A stretch of 64,000 bases of DNA from Halomonas sp. SpR1 (GTDB lineage Bacteria; Pseudomonadota; Gammaproteobacteria; Pseudomonadales; Halomonadaceae). The notes under the pieces were generated by a model, which had not been told where the DNA came from, ran no database searches, and saw only the letters and a program-made list of their open reading frames with translations. The position numbers and the translations under genes are program-made. The first letter of the stretch is position 1, and each line of letters begins with the position of its first letter. The stretch covers positions 1 to 64,000 of the forward strand of contig NZ_JAUAMB010000015.1 of the NCBI RefSeq assembly GCF_031010175.1, given 5' to 3'. Positions 18,998 to 28,487 of the stretch are shown in pieces.

Positions 18998-19882
18998 TTA
19001 CTCCTCTACGACGCCCGCCAGCTGCAGTGCTTCGCTCACGGTGGCGTGGTACTTTTCCGACAGCCAAGTTAGCGGTAAGCGAATACCTGCGTCCGCGTAA
19101 CCCATACGATTCAGCGCCCACTTCACGGGGATAGGGTTCGACTCTATACCCAGATTGGTGTGCAGCGGCATCAAACGCGTATTAATCTGATGCGCCTTAT
19201 CGGCGTCACCGGCTACGGCTGCCGCGCAAAGCTCATGCATCGCTCTGGGGGCAACATTGGCGGTGACTGAGATATCGCCATGGCCACCCATCAACATAAA
19301 GTCACAGGCGGTCGCATCGTCGCCAGAGTAGAGCATAAAGCCACTGCCCTTTAGGCGGGTGATTAGATCTTCCGCACGCTCCAGGTTCCCTGTAGCGTCT
19401 TTTAAACCGATAATATTATCGACTTCAGCCAGACGTAAGACGGTCTCATTGTAGATATCAGAGCAGGTACGGCCCGGCACATTGTAAAGAATGACCGGCA
19501 GGTCGCTTGCCTCGGCGGTGGCCTTAAAGTGCTGAAATAGCCCTTCCTGTGTAGGCTTGTTGTAGTAAGGCGCAACCGTTAGACAATAATCGGCACCGAC
19601 CTCTTTCGCATAGCGGGTCAGCTCTACTGCTTCGGTAGTGTTGTTCGAGCCGGTACCGGCAATGACGGGGATACGGCCATTGACCTCTTCTACCACGCTG
19701 CGAATGACGTCAAAGTGCTCTGCGAAGGACATGGTAGTCGGCTCGCCCGTGGTGCCAGCTGCCACAATGGCATCGGTGCCATTTTCGAGATGGAAGTTCA
19801 CCAGACGGCGAAGCGCCTCCCAGTCGATGTCGCCATTGACCTTCATAGGCGTCGCCAGGGCGACGATGCTGCCTGTGATCAT
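18998..19882 (-). CDS. dapA: 4-hydroxy-tetrahydrodipicolinate synthase
   Basis: A 294-residue class I aldolase-type enzyme condensing pyruvate with aspartate semialdehyde in lysine and diaminopimelate synthesis. Schiff-base lysine K161 lies in GLKDATGN, Y133 in LYNVPGRT, and GTTGEPTT is the N-terminal signature. The start is taken at ATG 19882 ([12 protein letters not shown]), matching E. coli; the frame also has a GTG five codons upstream. First gene of the dapA-bamC-purC run. Confidence 0.97.
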   Translation of the reverse strand: MITGSIVALATPMKVNGDIDWEALRRLVNFHLENGTDAIVAAGTTGEPTTMSFAEHFDVIRSVVEEVNGRIPVIAGTGSNNTTEAVELTRYAKEVGADYCLTVAPYYNKPTQEGLFQHFKATAEASDLPVILYNVPGRTCSDIYNETVLRLAEVDNIIGLKDATGNLERAEDLITRLKGSGFMLYSGDDATACDFMLMGGHGDISVTANVAPRAMHELCAAAVAGDADKAHQINTRLMPLHTNLGIESNPIPVKWALNRMGYADAGIRLPLTWLSEKYHATVSEALQLAGVVEE

Positions 19883-20148
19883 CCGTTTATTCCTCACCAG
19901 CCAAATTGTGATATCAACTATCTAGGTTTTTAAGTGCTAACTGTTTTAGATGCTTGTCGAAACCGAGCGCGATCACGCTATTTCGCCTCACGCGACAATT
20001 CGCACAGAGGCCAAATGGTACTCAGGCGATTCGAGCCTGTACAGCGTAAAGCGATGTGAGTTTGTCGTCACGATGTTTTGCGCTTTGACAATGCCCTCTG
20101 GCTTGCGTGTAATCACCCTTAACATCCACCGTAAATAAGGATCTCATC

Positions 20149-20625
20149 ATGCCTGTTGAAATCGGCCAGCCCGTCGCGGATTTTTCCGCTACTGCCACCG
20201 GTGATACCCAAGTGACGCTGTCGGAACTGCGCGGCAAACAAGTGGTTATTTACTTCTACCCTAAAGCCAGCACGCCCGGCTGCACCACCGAAGGAGGAGA
20301 TTTCCGTGACCGTAAACCCGCCTTTGATGCCGCCAATACGGTGATTCTCGGCGTCTCTCGTGACGGCCTGCGCGCCCAGGAGAACTTTAAGGCCAAGCAG
20401 GATTTTAATTTCGACCTGATCTCCGACAAAGATGAAAACGTCTGCACGCTATTTGACGTTATCAAACTCAAGAAGATGTACGGCAAGGAGCACCTGGGCA
20501 TCGAACGCAGCACCTTCCTGATTGACAAAGAGGGCAAGCTAGCCCAGGAGTGGCGAGGTGTTAAAGTGCCTGGCCACGCTGACGAAGTGCTTGCTGCGGC
20601 TGAAAAACTTAACGCTGCTAGCTAA
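20149..20625 (+). CDS. bcp: Peroxiredoxin, Bcp/PrxQ type
   Basis: A 158-residue thiol peroxidase reducing hydroperoxides in the cytoplasm. The peroxidatic cysteine is C45 in STPGCTTE. E. coli Bcp has cysteines at 45, 50 and 99; here position 50 is Gly, so the usual near resolving cysteine is missing, while C99 (ENVCTLF) remains. The enzyme may therefore work as a 1-Cys type or use C99 as resolver. AAGGAT precedes the ATG. The gene is divergent from dapA and convergent with perM. Confidence 0.95.
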   Translation: MPVEIGQPVADFSATATGDTQVTLSELRGKQVVIYFYPKASTPGCTTEGGDFRDRKPAFDAANTVILGVSRDGLRAQENFKAKQDFNFDLISDKDENVCTLFDVIKLKKMYGKEHLGIERSTFLIDKEGKLAQEWRGVKVPGHADEVLAAAEKLNAAS

Positions 20626-20663
20626 CCCATCATGCCCGCGACCAGCGCGGGCAGTGTTCAGCG

Positions 20664-21776
20664 CTACTCGAACTCTTTTGCCGGCGCTTGGGCTTGCAAC
20701 CCCCGCTGCTCATCACGCCCTTGCATGCTGCGCGGCCAAGCGTAAATTAGCGCTTTCAGCAGCGTTGCCAAGGGAATGGCAAAGAAAATGCCCCAGAACC
20801 CCCAAATTCCACCAAAGAACAGCACCGCCACAATGATAGAAACCGGGTGAATATTATTGGTTTCAGAGAATAATATCGGTGCCAATACGTTGCCATCCAA
20901 TGCTTGAATCACGCCGTAAGCCACCAGCACATATGCAAACTGTTCACTAAGGCCAAAGTGAAACCCAGCCACCGCAGCGACCGGCAGCGTGGCCACCGCT
21001 GCACCGATGTAGGGCACCAGCACTGAAAACCCCACCAGCACCGCCAATAGCGCCGTATACGGCAAACCAAAAAAAGCAAAGGTAAAGAACGCCACCGTCC
21101 CCACGATGATGATTTCAATAAATTTGCCGCGGATATAGTTGGCTATCTGATCGTCCATCTCACGCCAAATACGCGATAGCAGCGTGCGCTTTTGGGGCAG
21201 CAGCGAAAGTATGAAACCGACCAGCACGTCGCGATCCTTGAGCATAAAGAAGACCAGAATCGGCACCAGCACCAAGTAAATAATCAGCGCCATAATGTTG
21301 CCTAGCGAGGCTAACGAGAGCGTTAAAGCGCGCTGGCCTAACTGGCTAATTTCGCGGCTTGCAACACCTATCCAGCTCTGCATCTGATCAGGCGTAATAA
21401 TGTTCGGGTAGCGCGCCTGCAGCTCATCCAACCATCCCTGACCACTGGCAAACATCCGCGGCGTCTCTTGCACCAGCCCCACTAGCTGATTCCAGATCAA
21501 CGGCATCAGAATAAACGCCAGGGTAAGCAGCACACTGATAAAGGCCAGAAAAACCAGTATAACCGCCAGCAGATGTGGCACTCCCCGCCGGGTAAACGCG
21601 CTCACAACGCCTTGCAAAAGAAACGCAATCACCAGTGCGGTAAAAAAGGGGGCGAGCATCCGTCCGAACCAGATAATCGCTGCAAAGCCCGCCACCAGTA
21701 CTACCAACAGAATGAGCGCCTCCTCATCCGAGAAGTAACGCTCAACCCAGCTTTTCAGAATCGTGCGCAGGGTCAT
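20664..21776 (-). CDS. perM: AI-2E family transporter, PerM-like permease
   Basis: A 370-residue inner-membrane protein with about eight hydrophobic helices in the family layout: an N-terminal helix pair (LILLVVLVAGFAAIIWFG; LAPFFTALVIAFLL), a third near 70-95, then a soluble loop and a C-terminal block containing the signature FLVPYIGA-type stretch (VLVPYIGAAVATLP) and PILFSETNNIHPVSI. Members have been proposed as AI-2 exporters or Na+/H+ antiporters; the substrate here is unknown. The start overlaps the tusA stop by 4 bp. Confidence 0.9.
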   Translation of the reverse strand: MTLRTILKSWVERYFSDEEALILLVVLVAGFAAIIWFGRMLAPFFTALVIAFLLQGVVSAFTRRGVPHLLAVILVFLAFISVLLTLAFILMPLIWNQLVGLVQETPRMFASGQGWLDELQARYPNIITPDQMQSWIGVASREISQLGQRALTLSLASLGNIMALIIYLVLVPILVFFMLKDRDVLVGFILSLLPQKRTLLSRIWREMDDQIANYIRGKFIEIIIVGTVAFFTFAFFGLPYTALLAVLVGFSVLVPYIGAAVATLPVAAVAGFHFGLSEQFAYVLVAYGVIQALDGNVLAPILFSETNNIHPVSIIVAVLFFGGIWGFWGIFFAIPLATLLKALIYAWPRSMQGRDEQRGLQAQAPAKEFE

Positions 21777-22036
21777 GAGTGCGCATCTCCCGCTTTTCTA
21801 ATCCAGTACACGTAGACGTCATCTCGCTGCTCACGACCCTCCAGCGTATGCGCACTCTGGTCGGTAAACGACGCCATATCCCGCCACGAACCGGCATCCG
21901 TTGAGCGTACTTCCAATAATTGTCCTGCCGCCAAGCTTGCCAAAGCCTGCTTCGCTTTTAGCAATGGCAATGGGCAATGCAGCCCACAAGCGTCAAGCAC
22001 CGTGTCGGGTTGAAAGCCCCCGGTTTGCTCAGACAT
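21773..22036 (-). CDS. TusA/SirA-family sulfur carrier
   Basis: An 87-residue TusA-fold protein with the CPxP motif as C21-P-L-P in DACGLHCPLPLLKAK; C21 is the residue that carries persulfide in the family. A second cysteine, C17, is four residues before it. TusA passes sulfur to tRNA thiolation; many paralogues serve other sulfur routes, so the exact partner is unknown. GAGGGAGA precedes the ATG. It is translationally coupled to perM; tusA-like genes next to perM and bepA are frequent in gammaproteobacteria. Confidence 0.87.
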   Translation of the reverse strand: MSEQTGGFQPDTVLDACGLHCPLPLLKAKQALASLAAGQLLEVRSTDAGSWRDMASFTDQSAHTLEGREQRDDVYVYWIRKAGDAHS

Positions 22037-22235
22037 ACACTCTCCCTCAAAATAACTTGCCTATTGACGGCGTAGATTGATCAATGCTGTTGCATAAATA
22101 TTGTTTAATAAACGCTGCGGCATACACTGTCGTTTAGCGATTGATTTCGCTAGGTAGTCGATTTAACGGCACTTCCCAGCCTTTATCAATGTCACACTAT
22201 GACTGACGTGCTTAACCATCACTTAAGAGGATGCC

Positions 22236-23699
22236 ATGCCGACCTATCGTACCGCTTACCCTGGCTGGATATGTGCGTTCGCTTGTGCCTGTGGCAGCTT
22301 ACTGTTTAGTCCGCCAAGCGTCGCTAATAACGATTACGGCTTACCCAGTTTAGGGGCGGCATCTACCTCTGTCAGCAATGAAGAGTATCGCTTGGGCCGC
22401 GCTTGGTTGCGTCAGTTTCGTGCCCAGGCCCCTCAGTGGCAAGACCCCATTACCAATGATTATTTGCAAAGTCTGATTGCCCGGCTGGCCCCACACAGCC
22501 AGATTAACGGCCTGCGTACCATCACCGTGATGGTCGATAACGGCTCCCTGAACGCCTTTGCCGTACCTGGCGGCGTAGTGGGCATCAATTCGGGGCTTTT
22601 CGCGTTTGCCGAAGATGAAGGTGCCTTTGTCTCGGTGCTAGCTCACGAACTGGGCCACCTCTCTCAACGCCACTATGCCCGGGGCAGTGCCCGTGCAGCA
22701 CAGACCCAACTGCCCGCCATGGCGGCCATGCTGGCAGGTATGCTGATTGCCGCCAGTGGCGGCGGCGACGTTGGCATGGCGACCGCCATGGGCTCCCAGG
22801 CGGCACTGATTCAGGATCAGCTCAGCTACTCGCGGCTGTTCGAACAGGAAGCCGATAACATCGGCCTGCAGGCTATGGCCGACGCCGGCTATGACCCTCA
22901 GGCAATGGTACGCATGTTTTCAGCCATGCAGCGCATGGCCCGACTGCAGGGCGATACGCCGCCGGAGTTCCTACTCACCCACCCGGTTTCCGATAGTCGC
23001 CTTAGCGCCGCACAAGCCCGCGCAGCCCAACTCAATGTCGCCGATGCGTACACCAGCGACACCCTATACGACATGATGCGCGCCCGTGCCCTGCTAAGCA
23101 TTTACAGCAACACTCCCCAGCAAGCCACGTCTCGCCTTTCTCGGGAAGGCGCCGACCAAGCCGCCCAGGATTACCTAGCGGCACTGATCGATGCGCGCAA
23201 CGGCCAAACCGACAGTGCTCTGGAGCAGTTGGATAGGCTTGCCAACCAGCATCCCGACTACGCCATGCTGCCCGCCTCTGCAGCCAGCGTGGCGCTGGAA
23301 GCGGGGCGCTATGACCAGGCCATTCAGCGCAGCCAGCGATTACTGCGCTTTATGCCCAACTACCTGCCTGCCCAGCTGATCCTGGCTGAATCACAGCTGC
23401 AGCGCGATCCTCCTGCGGCCTATCAGTTGCTGAACGATATTACCGCGCAAAATCCGGAAAACCCGCAGGGCTTTAACCTGCTAGCTGAAGCAGCCGGGCG
23501 CAGCGGACATGACAGCTGGGGGCATTTAGCGCGCGCAGAGTATCTGCAACTGACTGGCCGGGTTGATCGCGGCATTCGCCAGCTTTCCATCGCCCGGGAT
23601 GCCGCCGAGAGGGAAAATGACCAGCAGGCGTTGGCAAGAATTGAGCAGCGCCGAGAAGACTTTATTGCGTATCGCGAAACGCTGGAGGAGTTTAATTAA
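22236..23699 (+). CDS. bepA: Periplasmic M48 metalloprotease/chaperone, BepA-like
   Basis: A 487-residue exported protein. The signal peptide runs to about A30 (SPPSVA-NN). The peptidase M48 domain has the zinc motif H137-E138-LG-H141 and a third-ligand Glu in SRLFEQEADNIG near residue 200. The C-terminal half is a TPR-like helical array (about 270-480). E. coli BepA degrades or helps mature outer-membrane proteins such as LptD at the BAM complex. AAGAGGA precedes the ATG. It is divergent from tusA-perM, as in E. coli where perM and bepA are adjacent. Confidence 0.92.
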   Translation: MPTYRTAYPGWICAFACACGSLLFSPPSVANNDYGLPSLGAASTSVSNEEYRLGRAWLRQFRAQAPQWQDPITNDYLQSLIARLAPHSQINGLRTITVMVDNGSLNAFAVPGGVVGINSGLFAFAEDEGAFVSVLAHELGHLSQRHYARGSARAAQTQLPAMAAMLAGMLIAASGGGDVGMATAMGSQAALIQDQLSYSRLFEQEADNIGLQAMADAGYDPQAMVRMFSAMQRMARLQGDTPPEFLLTHPVSDSRLSAAQARAAQLNVADAYTSDTLYDMMRARALLSIYSNTPQQATSRLSREGADQAAQDYLAALIDARNGQTDSALEQLDRLANQHPDYAMLPASAASVALEAGRYDQAIQRSQRLLRFMPNYLPAQLILAESQLQRDPPAAYQLLNDITAQNPENPQGFNLLAEAAGRSGHDSWGHLARAEYLQLTGRVDRGIRQLSIARDAAERENDQQALARIEQRREDFIAYRETLEEFN

Positions 23700-23714
23700 G
23701 ACCTTGAAGCACCC

Positions 23715-23750
23715 TACGGCGCCCATGAGTTAAACAGCATGGGCGCCGTA
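23715..23750. terminator. Bidirectional terminator between bepA and nadA
   Basis: Perfect 13-bp stem TACGGCGCCCATG / CATGGGCGCCGTA (23715-23727 and 23738-23750) with a 10-nt loop, between two convergent genes. It is followed by a T-rich tail on the plus strand. Confidence 0.7.
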
Positions 23751-23788
23751 TATGTTTAACAGGCTTGGCCTTCAGCTATGCATTGAAG

Positions 23789-24817
23789 CTATGCATTAAA
23801 GTTAAGCATCCGCTCAAGGGGCTTTAAAGCCTGCAGGCGCAGCGCTTCAGCTACCTGAATTTCACCGCTCCCTTCGCGCAACGCGCCCGCCAGATTATCC
23901 AGCGCGTTCATCGCCATCCAGGGGCAGTGCGCGCAACTGCGGCAGGTGGCGCCATTGCCTGCCGTCGGCGCTTCAAACAGGGTTTTATCGGGCACCGCTT
24001 GCTGCATTTTGAAAAAGATACCCCGATCCGTCGCCACAATCAGCTTATCATTGGGTAGTTCTTTTGCCGCCTTGATCAGTTGCGAGGTCGAACCTGCCAC
24101 GTCGGCCAGTTTAACCACCGGCTCCGGCGACTCTGGGTGCACCAGCACCGCGGCATCCGGATAGAGGCGCTTCAGGTCTTCAACGCCTTTGGCCTTGAAC
24201 TCTTCATGGACGATACAGGCACCGTCCCACATCAACATATCAGCGCCGGTTTTATTCTGGATATAGCCACCCAAATGCTTATCGGGTGCCCAGAGAATTT
24301 TCTCGCCTTTGGCTTGCAGGTGTTCAATCACCTCGACCGCAATCGACGACGTCACCACCCAATCCGCCCGCGCCTTAACGGCTGCGGAGGTGTTGGCATA
24401 CACCACCACGGTGCGGTCAGGGTGGGCATCACAGAAAGCGCTGAACTCATCGGCAGGACAGCCAATATCCAGCGAACAGGTGGCTTCCAGGGTAGGCATC
24501 AGCACGCGTTTTTCAGGCGAGAGGATCTTGGCGGTTTCGCCCATAAAGCGGACACCGGCGACGACCAGCGTGGTGGCGTCATGGCGAGCACCAAAGCGCG
24601 CCATCTCCAGCGAGTCAGCAACACAGCCGCCGGTCTCTTCCGCCAGTTGTTGGATAGCATCATCGGTGTAGTAGTGGGCAACCAAAACGGCGTTGTGGGC
24701 TTTCAACAGCCGTTTGATCTCTTCAACCCGAGCCTGATCTTCCGCGGGAATACGGGTCGGGCAGTAGGCCGTAGGTAGCGGAGCGCTTAGCTCAGCTTGA
24801 GTAGTCATAATAGTCAT
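23789..24817 (-). CDS. nadA: Quinolinate synthase
   Basis: About 342 residues. A [4Fe-4S] enzyme that condenses iminoaspartate with dihydroxyacetone phosphate to quinolinate. The three triplicated-fold segments are visible, with cysteine-bearing motifs [14 protein letters not shown] and [16 protein letters not shown], and the early [15 protein letters not shown] signature. No ribosome site is clear: starts at 24829 (GTG), 24817 (ATG) and 24808 (ATG) are possible; 24817 has GTGG eight bases before it. nadC, the next enzyme, is in this window; nadB is not. Confidence 0.95.
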   Translation of the reverse strand: MTIMTTQAELSAPLPTAYCPTRIPAEDQARVEEIKRLLKAHNAVLVAHYYTDDAIQQLAEETGGCVADSLEMARFGARHDATTLVVAGVRFMGETAKILSPEKRVLMPTLEATCSLDIGCPADEFSAFCDAHPDRTVVVYANTSAAVKARADWVVTSSIAVEVIEHLQAKGEKILWAPDKHLGGYIQNKTGADMLMWDGACIVHEEFKAKGVEDLKRLYPDAAVLVHPESPEPVVKLADVAGSTSQLIKAAKELPNDKLIVATDRGIFFKMQQAVPDKTLFEAPTAGNGATCRSCAHCPWMAMNALDNLAGALREGSGEIQVAEALRLQALKPLERMLNFNA

Positions 24818-24829
24818 TGTGTCTACCAC

Positions 24830-25056
24830 TGTGACGAACAGGGAATCCCCCTGTTAAACACTGGGTCACGGCCCATGCACGCCTTGTACATGCGCCGCTC
24901 GTATGAGCGATGGGCCGCTGCGTCTCTCGCGATGGCCAATCACTTAAAATCTATTCTGGACAGATTTATTCTAAACCATTTTGGCGGGAAATAGCGTTTG
25001 ACTGCAAACAGATTGTCACACCCAGAGCGCTTTCCAAACCCATATCCAGATACATA
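24830..25056. other. Intergenic stretch between nadA and the tRNA-Lys terminator
   Basis: No supported gene. It includes the nadA upstream region; an open frame at 24797-24994 on the plus strand has no ribosome site and no recognisable motif and is not called. AT-rich sequence at 24945-24995 may hold a promoter, but no clear -35/-10 pair can be assigned. Confidence 0.35.
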
Positions 25057-25092
25057 GCAAAACGCCCCTGGCAGTAAACTGCCAAGGGCGTT
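25057..25092 (-). terminator. Rho-independent terminator after tRNA-Lys
   Basis: A 14-bp stem with one mismatch (25061-25074 and 25079-25092) and a 4-nt loop, followed on the minus strand by GTTTTGC. It begins 6 bp past the tRNA 3' end and should end the tRNA transcript. Confidence 0.75.
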
Positions 25093-25097
25093 GAATT

Positions 25098-25173
25098 TGG
25101 TGGGTCGTGCAGGATTCGAACCTGCGACCAATTGATTAAAAGTCAACTGCTCTACCAACTGAGCTAACGACCC
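25098..25173 (-). tRNA. tRNA-Lys (anticodon UUU), copy 2
   Basis: A 76-nt gene with CCA encoded. The acceptor stem is GGGTCGT / ACGACCC, the D-loop has AGCTCAGTTGGTAGAGC, the anticodon loop is CTTTTAA giving anticodon TTT, and the T-loop is GGTTCGAATCC. Identical to the copy at 25279-25354. The two genes are 105 bp apart and read in the same direction, so they are probably one transcript ended by the hairpin at 25057-25092. Confidence 0.98.
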
Positions 25174-25278
25174 AAACTTGCTGCGCTACTGATTTCCTAG
25201 CGCTTCCACACACTATCTACATTAAACGTTCATCACTTAATTCAAACTGACTTGATTTAAACTGATCAGTTGTTTGAA

Positions 25279-25354
25279 TGGTGGGTCGTGCAGGATTCGA
25301 ACCTGCGACCAATTGATTAAAAGTCAACTGCTCTACCAACTGAGCTAACGACCC
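25279..25354 (-). tRNA. tRNA-Lys (anticodon UUU), copy 1
   Basis: A 76-nt gene with encoded CCA, anticodon TTT and standard D- and T-arms; every base matches the downstream copy. It is the promoter-proximal copy of the tandem pair. The 124 bp between it and rluB should hold the promoter or a read-through from rluB. Confidence 0.98.
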
Positions 25355-25437
25355 GCCTGAACGGATGCATATCCTACGCTTACACCTCATTGATAGCAAG
25401 CGTTTTTTAGCTTTAGACACTACAAACAGGCTATTTT

Positions 25438-25472
25438 CGTGCCTGACATATCACGCTATGCTATCAGGCACG
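25438..25472 (-). terminator. Possible hairpin after rluB
   Basis: Nine-bp inverted repeat CGTGCCTGA / TCAGGCACG with a 17-nt loop, 26 bp past the rluB stop. No T-run follows, so the terminator call is weak; it may act as a processing site before the tRNA genes. Confidence 0.3.
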
Positions 25473-25498
25473 TTAACTACTTTCGTTCAAGAACGCGC

Positions 25499-26374
25499 TT
25501 AGCGGGCTTTGCTTTTCGGTTTGCGTAGCGCCTGCACCGGCTTACGCTTGTGCTTATCGCGGTTCCAGCGATTCTTCTCATCCGGCGTTAGCGCGGGCAC
25601 CTTACGGGTCTCTAGGTTAGCCAGCGTGGCTAAGTCATCCACCTCATCCTGGGTAAGCTCAACCCATTCGCCGGCTTTTGCCCGCTTATCGAGGAAGATA
25701 TTGCCGTAGCGCACACGCTTAAGGCGACTCACCGTCAGCGCCTGAGACTCCCAAAGGCGCCGTACTTCACGGTTGCGGCCTTCCAGGATCACTACATGGA
25801 ACCAGGTGTTGATGCCTTCGCCACCAAACTCCTGCACGTCGGTAAAGCGCGCCGGACCATCTTCCAGCATTACGCCATCGACCATCGCCAAGATATGCTC
25901 GCGCTTTACCTCTCCCATCACACGAACCGCGTACTCCCGTTCCACCTGGGTAGAGGGGTGCATCAAGCGGTTGGCTAATTCGCCATCGGTAGTGAATAGC
26001 AGTAAACCGCTGGTGTTGATATCCAAACGGCCAATTGCAATCCAGCGCTCGCCTTTCAGGCGCGGCAAGCGGTCAAACACCGTGCGACGACCTTCAGGAT
26101 CTTTGCGGGTGCACAACTCGCCTTCCGGCTTGTTGTACATAATGACCCGGCGCGGCACTTCCTCTTCCGGGCGCAGTGCCACTGGGCGGTCATCAAAACT
26201 GACTTTGTCCCGCGCTTCAACGCGGTCGCCCAGCTTGGCCACCTGGCTATTCACTTTAACCCGGCCGGCGGAAATCGCCGTTTCCATCTCACGCCGCGAG
26301 CCAAGGCCTGCACGGGCCAAAACTTTTTGCAGCTTTTCGCTGGTAGGGGGCGTGGTGTTATTACTCTGATTCAT
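25499..26374 (-). CDS. rluB: 23S rRNA pseudouridine(2605) synthase
   Basis: A 291-residue RsuA-family pseudouridine synthase. An N-terminal S4 RNA-binding domain ([22 protein letters not shown], about 13-60) precedes the catalytic domain, with the catalytic Asp in [18 protein letters not shown]. The C-terminus is a basic extension ([20 protein letters not shown]) typical of RluB. It overlaps scpB by 14 bp. The scpA-scpB-rluB order is widely conserved in bacteria. Confidence 0.94.
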   Translation of the reverse strand: MNQSNNTTPPTSEKLQKVLARAGLGSRREMETAISAGRVKVNSQVAKLGDRVEARDKVSFDDRPVALRPEEEVPRRVIMYNKPEGELCTRKDPEGRRTVFDRLPRLKGERWIAIGRLDINTSGLLLFTTDGELANRLMHPSTQVEREYAVRVMGEVKREHILAMVDGVMLEDGPARFTDVQEFGGEGINTWFHVVILEGRNREVRRLWESQALTVSRLKRVRYGNIFLDKRAKAGEWVELTQDEVDDLATLANLETRKVPALTPDEKNRWNRDKHKRKPVQALRKPKSKAR

Positions 26375-27197
26375 GGTCGTCTGACCTCACATCGGTAGTC
26401 TGCGTGCTTTCGCGCTCATCTTGTTGGCGCTTGGCACGTGCCGCGAGCCGTGCCTGTAGGTCGGCAAAACTCAACGGCTGGGTTAACGCCGTCTCGGCGT
26501 GGGTCTCGGCTGGCTCAGCCGAGCTTAACTCATCGTTCTGGGGAGGCGCATCCTGCACGGTTTTGCTCGTTTCGTCCAGTGCTTCATGGTCTGAGCCGAA
26601 GCCATTCTCTTCATGAGTGTCAGCACCCTTCGCCATTCCCGGCTCTTCAGGTATTTCGTTCTCGTCCCAGCTCGCCAGGGTGTGCATGGGCGGCAGCGCA
26701 TCGAGAGTTTTTAAGCCAAAATCGTCCAAAAAGCTGCGCGTGGTGGCGTAGACCGCCGGCCGACCGGGCACATCACGATGACCGACCACGCGAATCCAGC
26801 CACGTTCTGCGAGGGTGCGCATGATTGAGCTACTCACGCTGACCCCACGCACCTCCTCAATATCCCCCCGCGTTACCGGCTGCCGGTAGGCGATTAATGC
26901 CAGGGTTTCCAGCAGCGCCCGGGAGTAACGCTGAGGACGCTCGTCCCATAACCGCGACACCCACTGGGAAAGCCGCGGACGAATGCGCAGCTGGTAGCCC
27001 GAAACGGTCTCTAACAGCTCCAGCGCGCCCCCCGAATGGCGCTGCTGCAAGCGCTCAAGAATGTCACGCAACTCCTTGCGCGTGGGACATTCGTCCTCCA
27101 GAAAAAGCGTCTCCAAGCGCTCAAGGGGCAGCGGTTCGCCAGCGGCCAGCAGTGCCGCTTCAATAATGTCGTCTAACGCGGTGACGGCGTCACTCAT
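26361..27197 (-). CDS. scpB: Segregation and condensation protein B
   Basis: A 278-residue ScpB with two winged-helix domains in the first 185 residues ([63 protein letters not shown]). Dimers of ScpB bind ScpA in the SMC-ScpAB condensin that organises chromosomes. The last 90 residues are an acidic, low-complexity tail that is longer than in most ScpB proteins. Overlaps of 4 bp with scpA and 14 bp with rluB indicate one operon. No smc gene is in the window. Confidence 0.93.
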   Translation of the reverse strand: MSDAVTALDDIIEAALLAAGEPLPLERLETLFLEDECPTRKELRDILERLQQRHSGGALELLETVSGYQLRIRPRLSQWVSRLWDERPQRYSRALLETLALIAYRQPVTRGDIEEVRGVSVSSSIMRTLAERGWIRVVGHRDVPGRPAVYATTRSFLDDFGLKTLDALPPMHTLASWDENEIPEEPGMAKGADTHEENGFGSDHEALDETSKTVQDAPPQNDELSSAEPAETHAETALTQPLSFADLQARLAARAKRQQDERESTQTTDVRSDDHESE

Positions 27198-28144
27198 GAC
27201 GTCTCCTCGCCAGGTTCAAAAGCGGACTCACCATAGGCATCATCTTCTATCTCGCCCTCATCAAAAGCGCTCTCCTCGTCGTCAGCAAGGGCAGCACGCC
27301 GCGCACGCACGTGAATAGGCGACAGCGGGGCATTCTGGACAATTTCAATCATGGATTCTTTAGCTAGCTCTAAAATAGCCATAAACGTGACCACCACGCC
27401 TGCACGCCCCTCTTCCAGCGTAAACAACGCCTCAAAGGGGGTATAGCGCTGATGGGCGTCGTCGAGACTTAGCTGTTCCATAATTTTGAGCATGCGCTCG
27501 CGGGTAGACAACACCTCACGACTGATCTGGTGAGCCTGCACCAGTTCGGCACGCTTGAGCACATCGGAGAGCGCGCTGAGCAGCTCATCCAACTCCACCT
27601 CGGGGTGAATCACCCGGGATTCCAGCGGTGGTAAGCCCGCCTGTACACTGAACCAGTCACGCCCCATGCGCGGCAGCGTATCCAGTGTCTCTGCGGCTTC
27701 TTTAAGGCGCTCATACTCTTGTAGCCGACGGATAAGCTCGGCGCGGGGATCTTCTTCATCCTCGCCCTCTGCTTTAGGTGGGCGGGGCAGCAGCGTGCGC
27801 GACTTGATTTCCGCCAACATGGCGGCCATTAGCAGGTACTCCCCCGCCAGTTCGATCTCCATGGCCTTCATCAGCTCCACATACTCGATGTACTGGTGGG
27901 TGATGGTGGCCACATTGATAGTGAGGATATCCAGGTTCTGACGGCGAATCAGGTAGAGCAGCAGATCCAGCGGGCCTTCAAAGGTCTCCAGAAAGACCCG
28001 CAGCGCTTCCGGGGGAATATACAGATCCTCCGGCATTTGCGTAATCGGCTCATCAAACAGACGCCCAAACGAAGCCGCCGCAGGCTCAGTGACCGCAGCA
28101 TCAGGGTTTTCTAATTCGACAGTATCGCTTGGCGTCTCGCTCAC
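27194..28144 (-). CDS. scpA: Segregation and condensation protein A
   Basis: A 316-residue kleisin. The N-terminal SMC-binding part holds FEGPLDLLLYLIRRQNLDILTI and YLLMAAMLAEIKSRTLLP; the C-terminal winged helix contains TPFEALFTLEEGRAGVVVTFMAILELAKE. It bridges the heads of SMC and recruits ScpB. The start appears to be GTG at 28144 with only a weak ribosome site. Acidic residues dominate both ends. First gene of scpA-scpB-rluB; a DUF2442 gene lies 29 bp upstream on the same strand. Confidence 0.93.
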   Translation of the reverse strand: MSETPSDTVELENPDAAVTEPAAASFGRLFDEPITQMPEDLYIPPEALRVFLETFEGPLDLLLYLIRRQNLDILTINVATITHQYIEYVELMKAMEIELAGEYLLMAAMLAEIKSRTLLPRPPKAEGEDEEDPRAELIRRLQEYERLKEAAETLDTLPRMGRDWFSVQAGLPPLESRVIHPEVELDELLSALSDVLKRAELVQAHQISREVLSTRERMLKIMEQLSLDDAHQRYTPFEALFTLEEGRAGVVVTFMAILELAKESMIEIVQNAPLSPIHVRARRAALADDEESAFDEGEIEDDAYGESAFEPGEETS

Positions 28145-28173
28145 GCGGGTCGGCTCTCTTGAGGTGGTTGAAA

Positions 28174-28422
28174 TCAGGCAACAGCCTGACGGTGACGCGT
28201 TAAATCGCCTTGCCCGGCCAGAATCCCATCAATAGACACATCTTCATCCAGCGCATCCCAGTGAATTCCGCGGGCACTCAATTCATAGCAAGCCAATTGT
28301 TGGGGTGATGCTTTAAGAAGCCGCGGGTACCAAGCCAGTGGCACGCCGACCGTCCGCCCATCGCTTAACTCAACCCAAAAATTATCTTCATCAAACGTAA
28401 CTCGCTTAGGAGAAGTAGTCAT
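28174..28422 (-). CDS. DUF2442 domain-containing protein
   Basis: An 82-residue small protein whose whole length fits DUF2442 (VTFDEDNFWVELSDGRTVGVPLAWYPRLLKAS, then YELSARGIHWDALDEDVSIDGILAG). DUF2442 proteins are often paired with DUF4160 proteins in what looks like a toxin-antitoxin or regulatory pair; no DUF4160 gene adjoins it here. AGAAGG precedes the ATG at good spacing. It lies between radD and scpA on the same strand. The function is unknown. Confidence 0.8.
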   Translation of the reverse strand: MTTSPKRVTFDEDNFWVELSDGRTVGVPLAWYPRLLKASPQQLACYELSARGIHWDALDEDVSIDGILAGQGDLTRHRQAVA

Positions 28423-28487
28423 GCTTGTTACCTTCTTAATTCGTCGAGGTACTGAATAATAGATGCTTTATTGCCACAAGGCACATG

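Noticed and set aside
24797..24994. 65-codon plus-strand frame upstream of nadA
   Set aside because: No ribosome site, overlaps the nadA start region, no motif.
25057..25498. Genomic-island attachment site at the tRNA-Lys pair
   Set aside because: No integrase gene and no partial tRNA repeat are visible around it.
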